Part shown: positions 9,078 through 30,758 of the stretch, piece after piece
Layout of the letters: each line of letters starts with the position of its first letter
How positions within the stretch are numbered: the first letter of the stretch is position 1
Assembly (NCBI GenBank): GCA_048013815.1
Contig: CM106585.1
Coordinates: 2,852,001-2,916,000, forward strand
DNA: 64,000 bases
Origin: Setoptus koraiensis
Taxonomy: Eukaryota > Arthropoda
Direction: 5' to 3'
Notes under the pieces: generated by a model
Seen by the model: only the letters and a program-made list of their open reading frames with translations
Databases searched by the model: none
What the model was told of the DNA's origin: nothing
Translations under genes and position numbers: made by a program

Positions 9078-12000
9078 TCTCTCTCCCTTTCCAAACAACA
9101 TATAGTCAACAATTATTTTGTCCATTTGGACTACAACAGACTGAGACGCAACCGCTCTTATTCTAGACAACATTGAAGATGGTAAACATGAAACATGGTT
9201 ATACTAATCTAGTGATGTTGTTCCTTTGGGTTGTGGCAGTGGTGGTATACTGGTTGCCTGTGTTGAGTTCGTCTCCAAGATTACACCAAAAACACACACA
9301 CACAATCAGTCACAGAGCTCCGTGTCAAGGCGAGTGGTGTAGAAAGAAAGAAAGAAGAAATATACGAAGAAGATCTGACGAGGAACACAGGGAATGAAAG
9401 GAATAATCCCTTGCCTAATGGTAATCTATGAGTTTACCTCTTCCCTCTTCCTCCTTCGGATCTACCCAATAGCCTGTTGTTGTTGTTGTTACTCTTGTCC
9501 CCACAGTCATGTTGTCTATTGTTATATCTCAAAACCGCCTCACCTGTTGTTGTTGTTGTTGTTGTCGTTGTTTCTAGTGTGTAACATGAAAACGAATTTC
9601 CTACAGTTGGCCTGTTTCGCCAGTCAGCTCATGATGATCATCATTATGTTGTTAAGCTTGACTTAGTCATTATTGGGTTAATTTAGTGTGCAAACGTCGC
9701 TCAACTATCTTAATGGTTGATAGTCGCAGGAGACTGTTTTATTGACGTCCTTGTCGAATTAAAGGTGCTTGCCTTCACCTGAGATCATCTTGGCCGCTGT
9801 CTCTCTGTATGTCTGTCTCTGTCCCTTATTATCACAGTCTACATTTTCACCGTATTTGTATATACGTGTGACAATCGACATAGATCGCATGAGATATCTT
9901 CTTTTGAGCGGCAGTAGACAACCCCACTTGTAGTGGTAGTGGCAAGTCAAACAAGTTTAGTTTGTAGTTGTCATTTTGAGTTAATTTATAGGTGGTAGTG
10001 CACCTATAGTCTCTCTTTCACTGTCTGACGTTCCCTATTAGCCGAAGTATCTTTTCTGCGCTGGTTTTCCTATTATAAATGGTGATATAACTATTATATT
10101 ATTCATTCTCCCGTTTCGCCCCTCCGATCGTTTCAACTAACATATCTCATCTGACATGCACACTCACACAATCGAGAATAGTCATCGGGTTTAATACCAT
10201 GCAAACGACAAACTGTATGGGTGCATGTGATTGAGCAAAAAACGACAGGTGTACAGCTAGTGAAAACAGTAAAAAATCCAAACTAACAGAGCAAGCCGAC
10301 AAACAAACAAACAAACAACTTTTGACATTGCAACCAACATACTAACACACTCATGCACACCAACACTGTCTAGAGTTGCCTTCTTATATATGTAGATTAC
10401 ACCTTTCATTTTACCTTGCTAAAGTTGAATCTTCTTCTTTATAACATTTCTGTTGTGTCATCGTCATGGTTTCAGAAACTGTCCGATGGAGTTGATAGTG
10501 CATGACAGCAACATTATCACCACTACCACTACTTCAGACACGACAGCCACTGGAAGCAACCGTTTGGCGTGTGCAATTTTTTGTAGTTGAGATGCAAACA
10601 GTAATAGTATCTCGTGGAAAATCAATATGTTGATGATGGTCTAGCACAACAGGTGTATGTTGACAATAATCATTTTATACAGACAGCAACAATAAAATGA
10701 AATATTATAAAACCTATATGATAGGGAGCAGGGAGCGGGAGCTAAAATAGCGAGTCGGAGTAGCTAGTTTTTGTGGCCGATCATGTCTAGCCGTCTTATT
10801 ATGATCGGAGGAGACAAATCCGGGAACGTGAATGAGTTGTCAGTCGGCATACTACGGCGTACGGTGTGTGTTGTGAGTGTGTGTGTATATCTCTTTAATA
10901 TTAATATTAGTGGTGGTAGTGGTATTAATGCATAATCATACTAGGATCATCCGATAGTTTTTGTAAGATCATGTGATGATCATGAAGGCGCTCACACACT
11001 TTTCCATCGGATCACCATCGCCGCCGCTGGCTTGCTACCGCCTTTGACGCCTACCCAACGAATGCCAAATGCCGGCTGTGGCCCTTTCCTATAAGATCTA
11101 CTACATTACAACCACTGCTAACGCCATTATTATAATAGTGGTATTATTACTATGACTATTATTTGCATATAAACATTCAGCAATAATAATAATAATAATA
11201 GCACTGGCTCTCTCTCTCTCTCTCACTTTAAATATTGGTTTAGTGTGATAGACGCATGTGTTAATATACTATCACTATCATCACCGCCACTTGTTGTCTT
11301 GTCAAATCGTCGTGATGGCCATGATTTTAGTAGTTAGTAGTGTCAATTTGACTACTAACTTTAGCTAAACCAGCAACCGCCACCAGTCAATGTTTGTTGG
11401 TCGGAGGTGATAGACCCAATAGAGCGCATAGTGGCTGTTGTTGCCCGAATGAAAGTTTATTTCCTCCAAGAAATGATTTTCGCTTATTCTTCTTTTTCTT
11501 TCTTGCACCAGTGCAATAGGTAAATGTATGCCAGCATCATCATGTTTGGTCTGGTGGTGTACAACTTTTATTTTCTACTTTTCCATTGAGCTCACACTCA
11601 TTCCTGGCATGCCCCTCGTACCATTTACCATTGCTATTAGTATTACTATTGTAATTATGCTCATGGAGCTACCCCAACAAATACCACTTGTTTTCGCGTG
11701 ATTAAATGCTTGTAATAATGGGAACTTTACCATAGTGAGCACGCTTCCATTGATCAAGTACTTGTCGGGTTTAGTTTGCAAATGGGCCAGCCCAGGCCAA
11801 GCTACTAGCACTAGCACTAGCTGGGCTTTGTCCAATATGGCAATTAACCGTCGTAGTACCTAATAGACACATTACCGGCCGGCCCGACCAACAACCGGCA
11901 AGCAATCAACGTTGGCAAGCAAGCGCTCACGTTGGAGTCAATGCAAGAAACTTGCTGGTTCAAGGTGGTTTATCCAAAGATGACGACGATGTAGAAAGTG

Positions 12001-12320
12001 AATGGTTAATGGATCATGATGATGCCTATGACCTATCAAGTTATTCATAGTTGAGTGCTGCAAAATTTCCTCCTCGTTGTTCTCTGCCAACAACACTTGT
12101 GCCTCGCCTCTGTTACATATCACCTCATGTTTGGCTTACATCACAGCAGCACATTTATTCAATTTGTAGTGTGTAAAAGCGAGCCAAGCTTACGAGTCGA
12201 GACAGACACAAAGTTATGATATAACTTTTTGATCAATAGGCAGCCAGCGTACAGATGCAAATTACTTTATTCTTCTTCTGAAATATCGACAACAATCACT
12301 GGCTGGCCGTATGCCCAAAT

Positions 12321-12324
<4 letters not shown>

Positions 12325-12366
<42 letters not shown>
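12325..12366. repeat. (AG)n microsatellite
   Basis: About 20 AG units with one C interruption at the end. Confidence 0.95.
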
Positions 12367-12373
<7 letters not shown>

Positions 12374-12900
12374 ACATGGTTTATTTTTCCCATTCAAATC
12401 ACAATCAAATGGCAACACCTGACACATGTTTAAATTTGATGTTGTTCATTAGATGTGGCGCGTGTTGCCCGAATGGCATCACTCATGAACCTGGCGCCAC
12501 CTTTGCGCCATTGCCATCGGCTGCTGATATAATAATATGATAATATAATATCATTCGACGGCATTATACATCTTGGGCGCATGTATTATCATGATGAATG
12601 GTATAATGGCAGAAAAAGCTCGCCGTCTCCCGATCGCACTATCAAGCATCAGACGACAATTGTGACTCCAATGATGCAATAGGCATGGCTTTAGCGACTA
12701 CTAATAAAGGTACAGAACTTGCTAGCTGTTTGTCGTCGTCTTAATATGATTTGTTTGTTACTACATGGTGGTGCGCACATGTGTGTCAGTGTCTCCATGC
12801 CACTGTTACGTTCATTGGCGAGACGAGGCGCCTGGCAACTGCAAGTAATGCATAACTATCGAAAGTTTATGCAAGCTGTTTATGCAAAAAACAAAGTGTA

Positions 12901-15900
12901 GTTGCAGTAGTAGATTAATTAATACAGATAACACGCTGCAGTCATTAGTGTTTGTTTGTTGAGCGTGCTCGCCGGTCGTCGTTGCTGTGAGCACTTGTCA
13001 GCCATTGGTTCACAAGTCAGCCGATTGTCAGCGCAACATTTGGCACAACATTCAGCAATAGCGATAACAACAGCAACAGCTACGACAAAGTTGCGTAATT
13101 GGATTGTTCGAGAAGGCCAGCCACTGGAACAATGTGCCGGGGCTGCTTCGTCGAACGCTCCGACGATTGTTTTTTGCGCTGCCATTTTGTGCGTTAGCAC
13201 ACGTTTAGCCAAAAGGTGCACACATGCAGCGCGAGCGGCAAGATTATATAATCTACTGGATATGGTATTATATAATAGTAGTAATAGCTCAACAAAGCTC
13301 CATCATGCAAATGTGATACATTGACATGATTGTTAGCAATCATATTTTACAATGTTAATGCGCCGCCAGCCAATCACGTGTTTGCTCACTATTAGTCACT
13401 GTGCGCCATGAGCTTGTCACCTCTATGCCAAAGCCCGCGTATGCACACAAGTTAACGAGCTAGCGAGCTAGTGAGCTGGTGAGCCGGCGAGTGTGAGCCA
13501 GCTGAGGGCGCAAGCTGGCTGTTGTTTAGACAGCGGAGACACACACACTCTCTCGAAGCGAATCTTGACGGCGGCGGCGATAAATCAAGGTTTGCACACA
13601 GCTCGTCTCTTGGTTCTCGTAACACTGACACACTGGCATTAATTCACTTGTTGGCGAGCAACTGATTGCAGCTGATTGCATGGGCCAGATTGTGTGGATG
13701 GTACACGGCTGATTGGCAGTGTGGCGGTGGTGGTGGTCGTTGTTGGCGACGGCGGCAAGACACTCACAATAACTTGTTGTTGTTGTTGTTGTTGTTGCCA
13801 TTGCAGGGCTTCCACTAGGCGCGGTGCATGCTTGATTGTGTGCACCAATTGGCAGTTGTGCAAGCAAGCAAGCAGAGTGCAATCAGTTGGCGTTGTAAGA
13901 CACGCCATCTTGCCAATCGCGATAACACACACACACTCATAATGGGCGAGTTGAGCAACGATCGAGTGATTAGAGTTGAGTCGGCTGACTGGCTGTTGCG
14001 GCGCTGGCTCCAGTTAAGCCACTCGCCGACTGTCGGTGCATCTTGCAGCCAACGAGTGCCCATACTATTATTAGCTGGCTCATTGGCGAGCTAGCCGTTT
14101 ATTATAACTGCGGATTAGACACTTGTTGCTATATGTAAGTTATGTGTAAGCTATGTGTGTGTGCGTGTATCGTACTATGCGTACGGCTAACTGGCTGGCT
14201 GGCTGGCTGGCGCCTCCCCCGCACACAAATTAGTATGTGCGGCTTGTGTAATATAGAGATTGATCTTGATCTCGTCGGCGCTCTCTCTCTCTCTCTCTCT
14301 CGCCCTGTAATGTAGTCAGCTGATAATGCGCGAATGCTAATCAATTAATGGCCAGCCAAAGGGGTCTAATCGGGCTAACGCTCAGCCGAGTGAGCGACGG
14401 CTGGCTGGCCGACCGGCTCCATGATGCATGCGCTGAGTGCATCCACTGAGCGCGGAGACCGCATTGCAGCGGCTGCAACGGCTTCAACGGCTGCGACGGC
14501 TAGACAACTCACAAGCTGCGAGTGGGCAATTGGGCGAACAAGTTGAGCCGATCTGGCTGTTTGAACAGCCAGAAACAGCCAGAGCGACCCAGACACTCTG
14601 GCACCGCCGCACTCGCTCAAGTAGAGCATGCGGCAGACCAGATCAGACATGACAACGCAGCGCATCGCAACGCAGCAGCGGCGGCGCCAGCAGTGGCATC
14701 GGCGCAACGTAACGCAACGTCACTTGCAAACGGCAAGACCGAGTAGCGCAGTTAGCAGAGATCGAACTAATAATTTTTCTGTCCGCCTGCGATGAAACTT
14801 GAATAGAACTACTTACTTTTGCCACTTGTGTGTGCCGCTGGCGAGCGAGGGGCAGGCAAGCAGGCAGCGGGCGCGCGAGGGGCAGGCAGCGGCGCGCGGC
14901 CGAGTAAAAGTGGCGGCAAGCGAAAGTCGAACAGCGCTCATTAGAGGTAGCGAACTTTTAACTGCCCCAACTGTAGCGGCGGCGGTGGCGGCGGTGGCGG
15001 CGGCCAGCAGCGGCGGAGTAGGCGACTCACTTTTATACTTTTATGCTTGCTCAACTGGCTCGCTTGTTAACTGGCTGCACAACTTGTGGGCCACAAGTGA
15101 GCTGCAGACGAGTTATCGAATGTTAGGTGAACATTGTGTGCTCAGGCGCCTGAAGCAGCCGAAAACTAGTTGCTCATCTAACGCGCATGCAAGAAAAGAT
15201 GGGTTAGTGGTAGTAGCGTCGTGTCCTCGCTGTGTGTTAGCAGCCAGTGCGTTAGCAGCCAGTGCGCTAATGTTGATTGTGTGTGTAATCATTGTCAACG
15301 GCATATCATATATCATTAGTGGCGCTAGTCGCACCACTAATGCCAGCTGCACACTCAACACGGCGCTACAGTATGCGTTGCAGTATGCGTAGTGGTGCCA
15401 CAGTGCAGTGAGTGCGGTGTGGTCGCCAGTAAAGTTGAGTTGGATTTAAGGTGTAGCGCTGCCAAAAATCGAACAAACTGCACACTCTCGCGCTGGTGCC
15501 ATAGGGTTGGTACTTGCTGGTAGCGGCCATTACACTCAAGACGCGCCGAGCGCATGCGACCATACGCAACATGCCGCTTACTGCTTACTGCGGATAGCAT
15601 GCACTGCTCTGCCACACACTCACACCGGGCCGCGCGTCTCATGGCTCAGCCGGCTCACGGCGGCTCAAGCGCCTGAGCTGCTCGGCGCTTGGCGAGCCGC
15701 TTTGAGCTGCCTTGGTGCGCTGCTTGGTGCGCTGCAGACACGCAAGAGCCGATTGAATTTAGTTCGCTATCCCTTTCTCACTCTCGCTCGCCATGCCTCT
15801 GCCACTATTGCTGACTGATTGTGAGTCCCCCCCCCCGTTGCCCTCCTGAGCCCTATAAGCACTGTGAGCCCTATGAGCACCGTGAGCCCTATCGGCACTG

Positions 15901-16100
15901 CGAGACCTGTGAGACCTGCCAGCGCCTGAGACCCGTGAGCCCAGCGCCACCACCGACAACAACAACAATGACAACAACCAGCCGAAACAGGAGAGCAGCA
16001 GAGCAGCAACCGAGGACCAACCAGCATTGACGACAATAATTCCATGAGCGTCTCACTCTCGTCGGCACACACACACCAGTCTCATCATTATATCGATCGG
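12901..16100. other. GC-rich, gene-free block upstream of fatty acid synthase
   Basis: Base composition rises sharply compared with the flanks; many overlapping frames stay open on both strands because stops are rare, and none shows a protein domain. It is rich in GGC/GCC and TGGC words. Contents: a 22-base near-palindrome at 14552-14573, a (CTGG)n run at about 14190-14212, a tandem copy of TTAGCAGCCAGTGCG near 15236-15268, a C10 tract (15827-15836) and an 18-bp tandem repeat (15848-15919). Confidence 0.45.
15848..15919. repeat. 18-bp tandem repeat, four units
   Basis: Units at 15848-15865, 15866-15883 and 15884-15901 follow GAGCCCTATRAGCACYGT with one or more changes; the fourth (15902-15919) is more diverged. 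Confidence 0.8.
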
Positions 16101-25180
<9,080 letters not shown>

Positions 25181-25232
25181 ATGCGATCATGTTCATCGTC
25201 CTATTATCTCTCTACAGTTAGTAAATATATAA

Positions 25233-25238
25233 AATAAA
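25233..25238 (+). terminator. AATAAA poly(A) signal of fatty acid synthase
   Basis: AATAAA 53 bases after the synthase stop, followed by a TG-rich tract typical of a downstream element. Confidence 0.6.
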
Positions 25239-26854
25239 TGTGTGTGTTTGTGTATGTGTGTGTTTTGTATGCTAAACTTTGAAAAAAATGGATACAAATC
25301 AATTATATTACGGTTAAATTTTTTTTTATAAACTCATTCGTTATCGTTCATAATTTTCTATCCAACAATACCTTTCAACGGTCTGAAAGTTGCTTGCGTA
25401 TCATTGAAGATTTCTAATATCTGCTCTCGACAATTTGAAAAATTGGCAAGTTTTGTGGGTTTGCTAGGTGTTAAGGGCAAGCAGATCAGTTGCTGAACTA
25501 TTTACAAGTACCTTTCACACACATCACGAGAACAAATAACAAGTTACCGCAATCATTCCTAGATCAACCACTTACACCATAACAAGAGACCCCAAGCTTC
25601 CTGTTCCGCGCACAACGCATACGAATTCTCAACTGACAGCTCAATAATGAATTAAAGCTAGAAAACTGGGGTAGCCTCATCTTGGTTGATTGGCCTAGGA
25701 GTGGTAAGCCCCTCTTGGCTGATATGCTGTTTTCATGGTTCCTATAGTGAAATCAACATGAATTTTTGATTTCGATTCTTTACATGTGTTGGCTTCGGTG
25801 ACTCATGCAAGACTAACAGCTTGGACAAAGAACCGAGGCGATTAACGAGGCGCTTGAAAATCATTACGGAAACACCCAAAATATCATCGATTATCGCTGG
25901 CGATATCAAGATAGACATACGTATATAATTTAATCGAGCATGAAAATGAATGTTTGTTACAGAATATAAATCAGTTATCTAGCCGTTGCATTGTGGTTTT
26001 ATTATGTAACACGTGCTGTGTGTTTCACTGTGAATCAAGAATTCTGAATTCATTGACTTTTGTAATTCGCGGTTGTTATTCTCGTTTTGAGGATTCTCGT
26101 TGCGAGGATTTCTACTACACTGTGTGATCATAATGTACCATTGACAATTGTATTGTAAATTGGAAATAGATTGAAGAGATGCAATATCACAGAGACATTT
26201 AGATTGAATGACACTTACAATTGTCCACAATAATAATATCTATATCCCACTGCTCGAATATAACCAATCATTCATTACCAGGCTAACAGCTGATATGAGA
26301 GACCATAGGTAAATAAAAACAGATCATTATTACTCTTCAAGTCTGTATTCGGGGGTTTACCATTACTCGCTACCATAAATCAAAGACCAAGTAGTGGTAG
26401 TCGAATAATTGGAGCACCTTTCAATGGCTAATAGCAGGCCAAAATTTCAATTCCCACATCAATTATTAAGCCCAACCTATTGAAGTTTATAATTTCGACT
26501 GAAATCTCATTGTCAACTTACAACATAACCCTATTTCTCCCTATTGTGTTTTGGATCTTTTATGGATAAATTAGTGGCCATTGGGATTGTCAACTAGCAA
26601 TTGCCTCATGATATTGTTTAGCATCTATTTGCAATAATATTATCTCTAAGCCCGTCTTGTGATAGTGACATAGTCTACATAATATTCATTTATTATCGTC
26701 TATTAGACTTATTTAGTCTTCACAAATAACAAGACGCATCAAAATTGAAATCAATGCTGATCAATATTATTAATCAGAGCAATATTATTTTATCAACTCA
26801 TTATTACCATTATTATACTAGACATCACTATTATATCCATTTGATAAAGCGACC
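25239..26854. other. Intergenic region between fatty acid synthase and MINDY
   Basis: AT-rich, with no convincing frame, repeat or RNA gene. The MINDY promoter is expected near its right end. Confidence 0.5.
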
Positions 26855-28719
26855 ATGACGGCTAAGGAAGATCTGCCAAGTGAAATAAGGTTCCCAAATA
26901 TAGAGTCTACTTATCATTTGAAATGGGTACAGTGGAATAGTGGCAGGGTGCCAATAGTTATGCAACGTATCAATGGTCCATGCCCGCTCATAGCCATCAT
27001 GAACGTCTTACTGTTCCGTGAGAAAGTTAAACTGCCGCCAATGCTGGAACAAATTACAGCCCACCAATTGATGACATTTCTGGGTGAATGTATAATGGAC
27101 AGTGTACCAGAGGATATGCAAAACAATGAAGATGCCCTCTTAAATCTTGAGCAGAATATCCACGATGCAATAGAAATACTGCCAAAACTGCAAACTGGTC
27201 TCGATGTTAATATTAGATTCTCCGGTATATCTGATTTTGAATACACCCCAGAGTGTATTATCTTCGACCTACTGCGCATTCCTCTATTTCATGGTTGGCT
27301 AAGTGATCCTAGTATGCCAGAGGTACAACGAGTAGTCGGAAACCTAAGCTATAACCAACTAGTAGATAGTATCATAACAGGTAAAACGTCTATTGAACCT
27401 GAGATTGCTGCTCGTGTTCTAATAGCTGAAGATTTTCTCGAAAAAACTGCTAGTCAATTAACACATTATGGCTTAAGCCAATTGAAGGATCAGATCAAAG
27501 ACAATGAACTTGGCATCTTGTTCAGAAATAATCACTTTGTTACCTTATTCAAGAGAGATGTAAGTCTTCTTACTACCTTCACCATCACTGCTTAACATAT
27601 ATGCTCTTCACATTCGATTTTAGGCATATCATTAATTCTTAAAATATTTATCTATTTTGCTTTTTTCTATGTATTTATTTCCTCTTATAACATTAGGGCA
27701 ACCTATATCAACTAGTCACTGATCACGGATTCTTGACTGAGAGTATCATTTGGGAGACTCTGGATAATATCGAAGGTGACGGCAAATTCGTCGATTGTAA
27801 CTTTGAAACCATCGATATCAAAGACAGAGAGGCAGCATCTCTCGATAAGAAACTACAACAACTAGAGAATGATTATTTAATGGCTTTGAGTCTCAAAGAG
27901 GAAGAATCGGAAGGCACGGGTCAGATCGATAATCGGCCCCTTGATTGGACTACATTTCCGTCTGAAAAAAAGAATGGAATTAACACATTTTCAGATTCAT
28001 CGAAAGAGTGGATCGAGGAGAGTGATTTCAAGTTAGCCCAACGATTACAGGAAGAAGAGACTAGAATGTATCAAGCACAGCCAGCGACAATGCTCACAAA
28101 ACCTGATATCGTCATTGATAATCATTGTGAGGAGCATGATTGCAGAGAGCACGACTCGCAGAATCTTCCACCTAGTCCAGAACCCGGACCTAGCCGTGCT
28201 GAAAGTGTTATAAATGTACAAGCAGACACCAGAACTACTGAAAATTCTGACCAACAATTGATTCGCGAAGATCTTGTCAACGATGCCCAGCAACCTAGTG
28301 CTGTCAATAGTCAATCTAGATCTTCAGAACATGAGGACACGTCCTCGTGTCAACAAGGGTTAGCTGATGCTATAGTTGAACAATCATGCGAACCTTCAAG
28401 GAATGCAGTCAACAAGCTGCACTCGAGTGCTTCAGAGTGTCTATTAGCAGACTCTGACTATTCCCATCTTGGAGGAAATCCAGAGAATCAATCTCACCCT
28501 GTAGGAACTTTCGACGAAGATTTAGAGACTCGTCAACGAAGAGCTTCTCACAATCAGTCCATTCTAGCTGCTGCTGCTGCTCAAGTGCCAACTGTAGATG
28601 CTCGATTGCATCATCAGCAAAACTCTTTACCTGGAAGACCTAACAGTTCTAAGTTGCCCCGCGCTCCTCTCCGCTCGTCCGATAATAACAAAAGTGTATG
28701 TACAGATTACAGAGCCTAA
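26855..28719 (+). CDS. MINDY2: MINDY1/2 (FAM63) K48-ubiquitin deubiquitinase, two exons
   Basis: Exons 26855-27559 and 27697-28719 (intron GTAAGT...CATTAG, 137 bases) give 575 residues. Catalytic Cys43 lies in QRINGPCPLIAIMNVLL, the MINDY active-site signature, and His227 in RNNHFVTLFK; exon 2 continues directly with the conserved LYQLVTDHGFL and ESIIWETLDNIEGDG. MINDY1/2 trim long K48-linked ubiquitin chains. The C-terminal half carries motif-interacting-with-ubiquitin helices (NDYLMALSLKEEE, then DFKLAQRLQEEE) and then a disordered Ser/Gln-rich tail, as in human MINDY2. A GTATGT after NNKS near the 3' end could be a donor for an alternative last exon; I kept the open frame. The gene is convergent with DNase II. 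Confidence 0.93.
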
Positions 28720-29271
28720 GCGACATTCAACAATGTGGACTTTCCATCGTAACATACTAACACGAACCATCTCTCTCCCCTCTCTGTCTTGTTTCCCTTG
28801 TCTATCTAACCATTCTTATCTATCTGTTAACATTGAATGTAACACTAATTCTAACACGACGAACCTGGAATTTCCTAATGAATCAAGTGCGCTTTGATGT
28901 GAACCTTTATTCATATCGGACAAATGCTATAGAATACTATTAATTCATTAATTTAATGATGAAAATTCATGTCGGGACGCAAAAGAAAAAATCATCAGAC
29001 TATCTGAAACATACTAATGTGATCTAATAAATGGTTGCCAACCCGTAAAATAAATAATTAATATCTCTCTGTCATGCTTGTAAGAAATTAGAATAGAAGA
29101 AACCAAGAGCTAACCTCAGGAAACAGTAGATGATATGAGATCATTTTGTGTAGCTGCTACAGGTGCACATACTTGTCATGTCCATCACAGATTTCTATTC
29201 AGAATTATCACAATCAATATGGTTTTGAGTGAACGGATAGTATGTCTGAAGAGAAGTTTGGCTGGGATTAA
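28720..29271. other. Convergent 3' UTR region of MINDY and DNase II
   Basis: AT-rich 3' UTR sequence for both genes; no other gene or RNA seen. Confidence 0.5.
29026..29054 (+). terminator. Candidate poly(A) signals of MINDY
   Basis: AATAAA at 29026-29031 and 29049-29054, about 310 to 330 bases past the MINDY stop and just short of the DNase II stop on the other strand. A TTTATT at 28906-28911 is the matching minus-strand signal for DNase II, so the two 3' UTRs probably overlap. Confidence 0.45.
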
Positions 29272-30758
29272 CTAACAATTTTCGATTTGTCCAATTGTAT
29301 TCCTGAAGACATTCCATCCTCTGTCACTTTCAATACAGACTATGCCACCACCCCTTCTGAATTGTGAATGCATTCTGTTTATATCACCAATGCAAACATG
29401 GCCAGGATCTTCTTTTTGGGTTATGGCCCACTTAGAATGGTCGTGAGTATATCGCCAATCAATCTGTTTTGAAGCTATATCAATCTTCAATCCACTGACA
29501 TTGTTGACTTTGTGAGCATGTAATGGACAAGATGAGTTGAGTGGGCTTCCGCCACCATTGCGCCAGGTTTCAACGAATAGATCGCTATCCAATTCATTGA
29601 CCAACCAATCTGCGTACAGATCTCTTTGGAAATTCCTAGATTTAGAAAATAAGTTCAACTGTTGTCCTCCATAAGTTTCGATGGTCTGGTGGAGGTGATC
29701 ATCTTTGACACTGGTTCTCCCTCTAATAGTTCTTCTGTGTAAATTACCAGAATGTCCTAACTTCAAATTTCTAAACTCTGGAATTATATCTAAAAGTTTT
29801 GCACTTAATCGATGGTCATAAATTTGAGGTTTCATTGTGACTAGATGTTTGGCTATGTTATCTCCAGTTTTTGTCAAGTCGAATGTCACACACATGAATG
29901 TTTGTCCATTTACAGCCGCATTCTTTTCAAACTTCAAATCGTTTATGTGTTGTGGCGGAAACCTCGGGGTCTATAGGGTATCGAGAAATGGAGAGAATAA
30001 TAGTTGAGTAATTATATTAGGAGTTGTTTTATGATGATACGCAATTATGGATTTCTTGTTACATAATTTACCGAATGGGTTAACCAGATTCCTATTTTGG
30101 ATGTTTCGTCCATTAAAACAACACCTTTGGAGTGGGCATAATCATCATTGCTTGTGGGTCCTCCGGCTGGAGGTTGATCATTATAAAATATCAGATTCAA
30201 GCTATCATCAGACCTTCCGGCTGACTTCTTGAAAGCTGGTCTAAGTGTTCGAAAAATTATCGAGTCGTCGTCTTTGATTAGTCTATCAGAAAGAGTCCAA
30301 TGAGAGTTTTGATCTCTACGGCTCTTTTTCTCATCTGACTGTGATCTCCTTGGATTCTCATCTGACTGTGATCTCCTTGAATTCTCCTCATTGTAACACC
30401 CATTATCTCTCGTGGGGAACAAACATCCATAAAATAGCCTTGATAGAGAAAATTGATTTCGATGAACCGCTGGTTTATCTTTTGTTTTATTGAGTTTGGA
30501 TCGATGCCCACTCGACTGGTCACTCATTATGTAGCCATAAGCGTACCCAGAACCCAGACTTGCGTCATTAATAGTTTCGTGTACCTCAGGGAATTTGTAG
30601 GCTATGAACCAGTCAACAGATTTTCCATCTTCGTTTAAGCAAGATAATTCTGTTGATGTCACGAGCGACAATTTTCCATCTAGTGTCGAACAAATAATGA
30701 ATATTGTCCCCAGGATGGTCGACAAAGTGTAAAATTCGAATACTTCGGACACTAGCAT
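29272..30758 (-). CDS. DNASE2: Deoxyribonuclease II, two exons
   Basis: Minus-strand exons 30758-30072 and 29970-29272 (intron GTAAAT...CTATAG, 101 bases) give 461 residues. An N-terminal hydrophobic segment (FYTLSTILGTIFIICST) acts as signal peptide. LSCLNEDGKSVDWFIAYKFPE, LIFYNDQPP, SKGVVLMDE, WLTHSTPRFPP, DLYADWLV, DHSKW, CIGDINRM and RRGGGIVC follow DNase II throughout. The two HxK motifs of this phospholipase-D-like nuclease are present: His209 (AHSKG) and His407 (DHSKW). Known role: acid endonuclease degrading engulfed DNA in lysosomes. It is about 100 residues longer than human DNase II; most of the excess is a charged insert at roughly residues 80-150 that contains a tandem RRSQSDE repeat. 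Confidence 0.94.
30334..30387. repeat. 27-bp tandem duplication inside DNase II
   Basis: Two adjacent 27-base units (30334-30360 and 30361-30387) differ at two positions and encode repeated RRSQSDE in the lineage-specific insert. Confidence 0.85.

Larger units (their letters stand above)
7978..12900. other. AT-rich gene-free region with a three-copy module; possible noncoding RNA locus
   Basis: No reading frame looks coding; frames are short and overlap simple repeats. It contains the three-copy module listed separately, ATT/AAT triplet runs (about 11180-11200), CT repeats (about 11213-11224), an AG dinucleotide array (12325-12366), and several TGTTGT runs. A 74-codon frame at 9173-9397 begins with a hydrophobic, signal-like segment and is discussed under findings. 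The region may be a long noncoding transcript or cis-regulatory DNA. Confidence 0.4.

Noticed and set aside
14280-14302. CT repeat and other simple repeats as a CRISPR-like array
   Set aside because: Simple-sequence microsatellites without spacers in a eukaryotic genome.
29136-29150. TGAGATCATTTTG, identical to the first 13 bases of bantam microRNA
   Set aside because: The following bases differ from bantam, and neither flank can pair to form a precursor hairpin; it lies in the MINDY/DNase II 3' region and is most simply chance.
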